64,000 nt of DNA, taken from the NCBI RefSeq assembly GCF_011038845.1, contig NZ_JAAKDW010000012.1, forward strand, positions 1 through 64,000. Reading direction: 5' to 3'. A model generated the notes under the pieces. That model was given only the letters and a program-made list of their open reading frames with translations. It had not been told where the DNA came from and did no database searches. Below, in pieces: positions 62,849 through 64,000 of the stretch; position 1 is the stretch's first letter; each line of letters opens with the position of its first letter. Position numbers and translations under genes: made by a program. This DNA comes from Enterococcus sp. ZJ1622 (GTDB taxonomy: Bacteria > Bacillota > Bacilli > Lactobacillales > Enterococcaceae).

Positions 62849-63184
62849 ATGAAACAATATTTAGATCAATGGAAAGTTATAGAAGGATCATTAAGAGAAG
62901 AACGAATCGAACAACTTCCCGATTGTTTAGAAAAAGAGCATTTGTTTCAGATAAGAGAAATGTTGAGAAACGAACAGTTTGATCCAAATCAATTTTTAGT
63001 TGTTGAGTACCCAGCTACTGGTGTGTACTGTTGTAATCATGTGAACGGTGAAAAATATTTTATCATTCAAGAATATGAGGGCAAGTTAGCGCCTTATTAT
63101 ACTACTTGGGAAATGAATGAAGAGGGGATCAATAACTTCCCGTGTAAAAGCATTGAAGAGTCTATTTCACTCACAGAATGTTAG
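62849..63184 (+). CDS. Hypothetical protein downstream of the relaxase
   Basis: 111 residues from ATG 62849 (TAGGAGGAATAGCA upstream), soluble, not recognised. EYPATGVYCCNHVNGEKYFIIQEYEG (~45-70) is a beta-rich core with a CC pair. It is probably the last gene of the relaxase operon, closed by a terminator. Confidence 0.55.
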   Translation: MKQYLDQWKVIEGSLREERIEQLPDCLEKEHLFQIREMLRNEQFDPNQFLVVEYPATGVYCCNHVNGEKYFIIQEYEGKLAPYYTTWEMNEEGINNFPCKSIEESISLTEC

Positions 63185-63206
63185 TTGTTAAGTGAATAAA
63201 AGAAGT

Positions 63207-63247
63207 AAAAGAGTCCTGAACATAATTTGTCCAGGACTCTTTTTTTC
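63207..63247 (+). terminator. Intrinsic terminator of the mobilization operon
   Basis: AAAAGAGTCCTG pairs with CAGGACTCTTTT, loop AACATAATTTGTC, followed by T8. Confidence 0.88.
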
Positions 63248-63330
63248 AATGAATTGTTTTCCGCCAATTCAATGAGTGGTGCGATTTCCGACTACATTAT
63301 ATCAAAAGAAAGAGAAGGGAGGAAGAAGAA

Positions 63331-63525
63331 ATGGCTTATTCAACGATTGGAGTTGTTGTGGAAAAAAGCAGAGACAATCTCGTTTTTGTGACAGAAATTC
63401 AAACGGGCAGAGCTTTTGTCGTCACAGACAAAGCGGCAAAAGCTTATCAAAGTGGCGATATTTTAACGTTAAATCTGACTACGAAGACGTTCGTCGATGC
63501 GGCAGAAGATTATCCATTTGTTTAG
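63331..63525 (+). CDS. Small hypothetical protein
   Basis: 64 residues, beta-rich (STIGVVVEKSRDNLVFVTEIQ, GRAFVVTDKAAKAY), resembling a small beta-barrel, not recognised. It has a GGGAGGAAGAAG site. It is the first gene of a new unit, 12 nt before the next start. Confidence 0.55.
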   Translation: MAYSTIGVVVEKSRDNLVFVTEIQTGRAFVVTDKAAKAYQSGDILTLNLTTKTFVDAAEDYPFV

Positions 63526-63537
63526 GAGGAAACGGAC

Positions 63538-64000
63538 ATGGCAGAAGAAAAAGAACCACTAGACAATAGTCGTTTGGGAAAATCCAAAAGAAAATTAGTA
63601 CGATTGCAAAATGAATTAAACGAACAAATTGAAAAGATGTTTGAACACCAGAGAAAGACCAACGGTCAACCAATGAACGATAAGAGAAATGGGCATTCTT
63701 GGTTTAGGCAACAAGAGCGAATCGAAAATAAAGTGCATAGTCTGAGAGAAGAGATCAAGCAACAAGAAAAACAAGTAGAAAAACTTGAAAGACAAGAAGA
63801 GCTAAAGGAAATGGGCTATAACAAGTACGGCGGACTGGATATGACGATCGAGAATATTCCAAGAATCAAAGAAGAAATCGAACGCTTTGAAAAAGGTGAA
63901 TCGACTTTTTCAGCCGCTACGATCCGAAAATACCAACGGAAATTGGAAACATTAGAACAGCTGAAAGAAAGATCAGAAAAAGGAAAAGAAAACCTTCTTC
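63538..64000 (+). CDS. Large coiled-coil protein, N-terminal part only (runs off the window)
   Basis: Starts at ATG 63538 behind AGGAGGAAACGG and stays open to the window end (154 codons seen). The visible part is charged and coiled-coil (KRKLVRLQNELNEQIEKMF, ERIENKVHSLREEIKQQEKQ), with GYNKYGGLDMTIENIPRIKEEI. This resembles N-terminal regions of large LtrC/helicase-like proteins of Gram-positive conjugative elements, but the diagnostic domains would lie outside the window. Confidence 0.6.
   Translation, partial: MAEEKEPLDNSRLGKSKRKLVRLQNELNEQIEKMFEHQRKTNGQPMNDKRNGHSWFRQQERIENKVHSLREEIKQQEKQVEKLERQEELKEMGYNKYGGLDMTIENIPRIKEEIERFEKGESTFSAATIRKYQRKLETLEQLKERSEKGKENLL

Larger units (their letters stand above)
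23345..64000. mobile_element. Conjugative element (ICE or integrated plasmid), left ~40 kb; right end beyond the window
   Basis: From about the 3' end of the glycerate kinase gene the sequence becomes accessory: a replication protein, pilus and sortase genes, a complete Gram-positive type IV secretion operon (VirD4, VirB4, VirB6-, VirB3- and VirB8-like, wall hydrolase), mobilization proteins and a MobP2-type relaxase. The left limit is inferred from the unusual glycerate kinase C-terminus. No integrase or resolvase is seen, so the recombination gene must lie right of the window, or the element may be an integrated plasmid. No antibiotic resistance gene is visible. Exact ends are not determined. 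Confidence 0.8.

Noticed and set aside
23345-64000. Assignment to the Tn916 or Tn1549 families
   Set aside because: The relaxase is MobP2-like, the secretion genes are TrsE/VirB-like, and no Tn916-type integrase, orf order or resistance gene is seen.

Overview
The window looks like an Enterococcus chromosome, most likely the E. faecium group. The evidence is the low-GC Firmicute gene set (ezrA, rex, thiI, ansA, pepC), a valine T-box, AGGAGG ribosome binding sites and T-rich intrinsic terminators. The species is inferred from gene content only.

Region 1 (1-23.4 kb) is ordinary chromosome. It begins at the end of an rRNA operon (5S rRNA, tRNA-Asn), followed by an Fe-S biosynthesis-like protein, tRNA-Thr and a second identical tRNA-Asn. 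Housekeeping genes follow: aminopeptidase C, a nonsense-interrupted fructosamine kinase, acyl-ACP thioesterase, asparaginase, a DUF72 protein, a Cof-type phosphatase, a MazG-like protein, EzrA, the NifS-like/ThiI tRNA thiolation pair, Rex, and valS under a T-box. Next is an Mga-like regulator split by a frameshift in an A10 tract, divergent from a secreted GH18 chitinase. A PanE-like reductase and a glycerate kinase close the region.

Region 2 (about 23.4 kb to the window end) is a large conjugative element that continues past the right edge. Its left end abuts the 3' end of the glycerate kinase gene. In order it holds: (a) a PriCT/primase-like replication protein, a ~490-nt non-coding stretch closed by a 26-bp terminal inverted repeat that looks like a large structured RNA, and directly after it a small protein resembling the Hfq/Sm fold; (b) a surface and pilus locus with a class A-like sortase, a TIR-domain protein, a decayed second sortase, a major pilin, a class C sortase, minor pilin and membrane proteins and a large LPXTG-like adhesin; (c) on the minus strand, an IS200-like TnpA relative lacking its catalytic residues, followed directly by a CAP-domain surface protein; (d) a Gram-positive type IV secretion operon (VirB2-like, coiled-coil protein, VirD4, VirB6-like, VirB3-like, TrsD-like, VirB4, GH73+M23 wall hydrolase, VirB8-like), with the wall hydrolase gene interrupted by a 2.6-kb group II intron; (e) unassigned cargo and a mobilization module with inverted repeats, 11-bp phased repeats, two small accessory proteins and a MobP2-type relaxase.

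The element appears to combine self-transfer (relaxase, coupling protein, secretion channel, wall hydrolase) with adhesion (pili, adhesin, CAP protein), which would help mating contact, plus possible defence cargo (TIR protein). No integrase, resistance gene or CRISPR array is visible in the window. Everything was read by eye; no database search was run.
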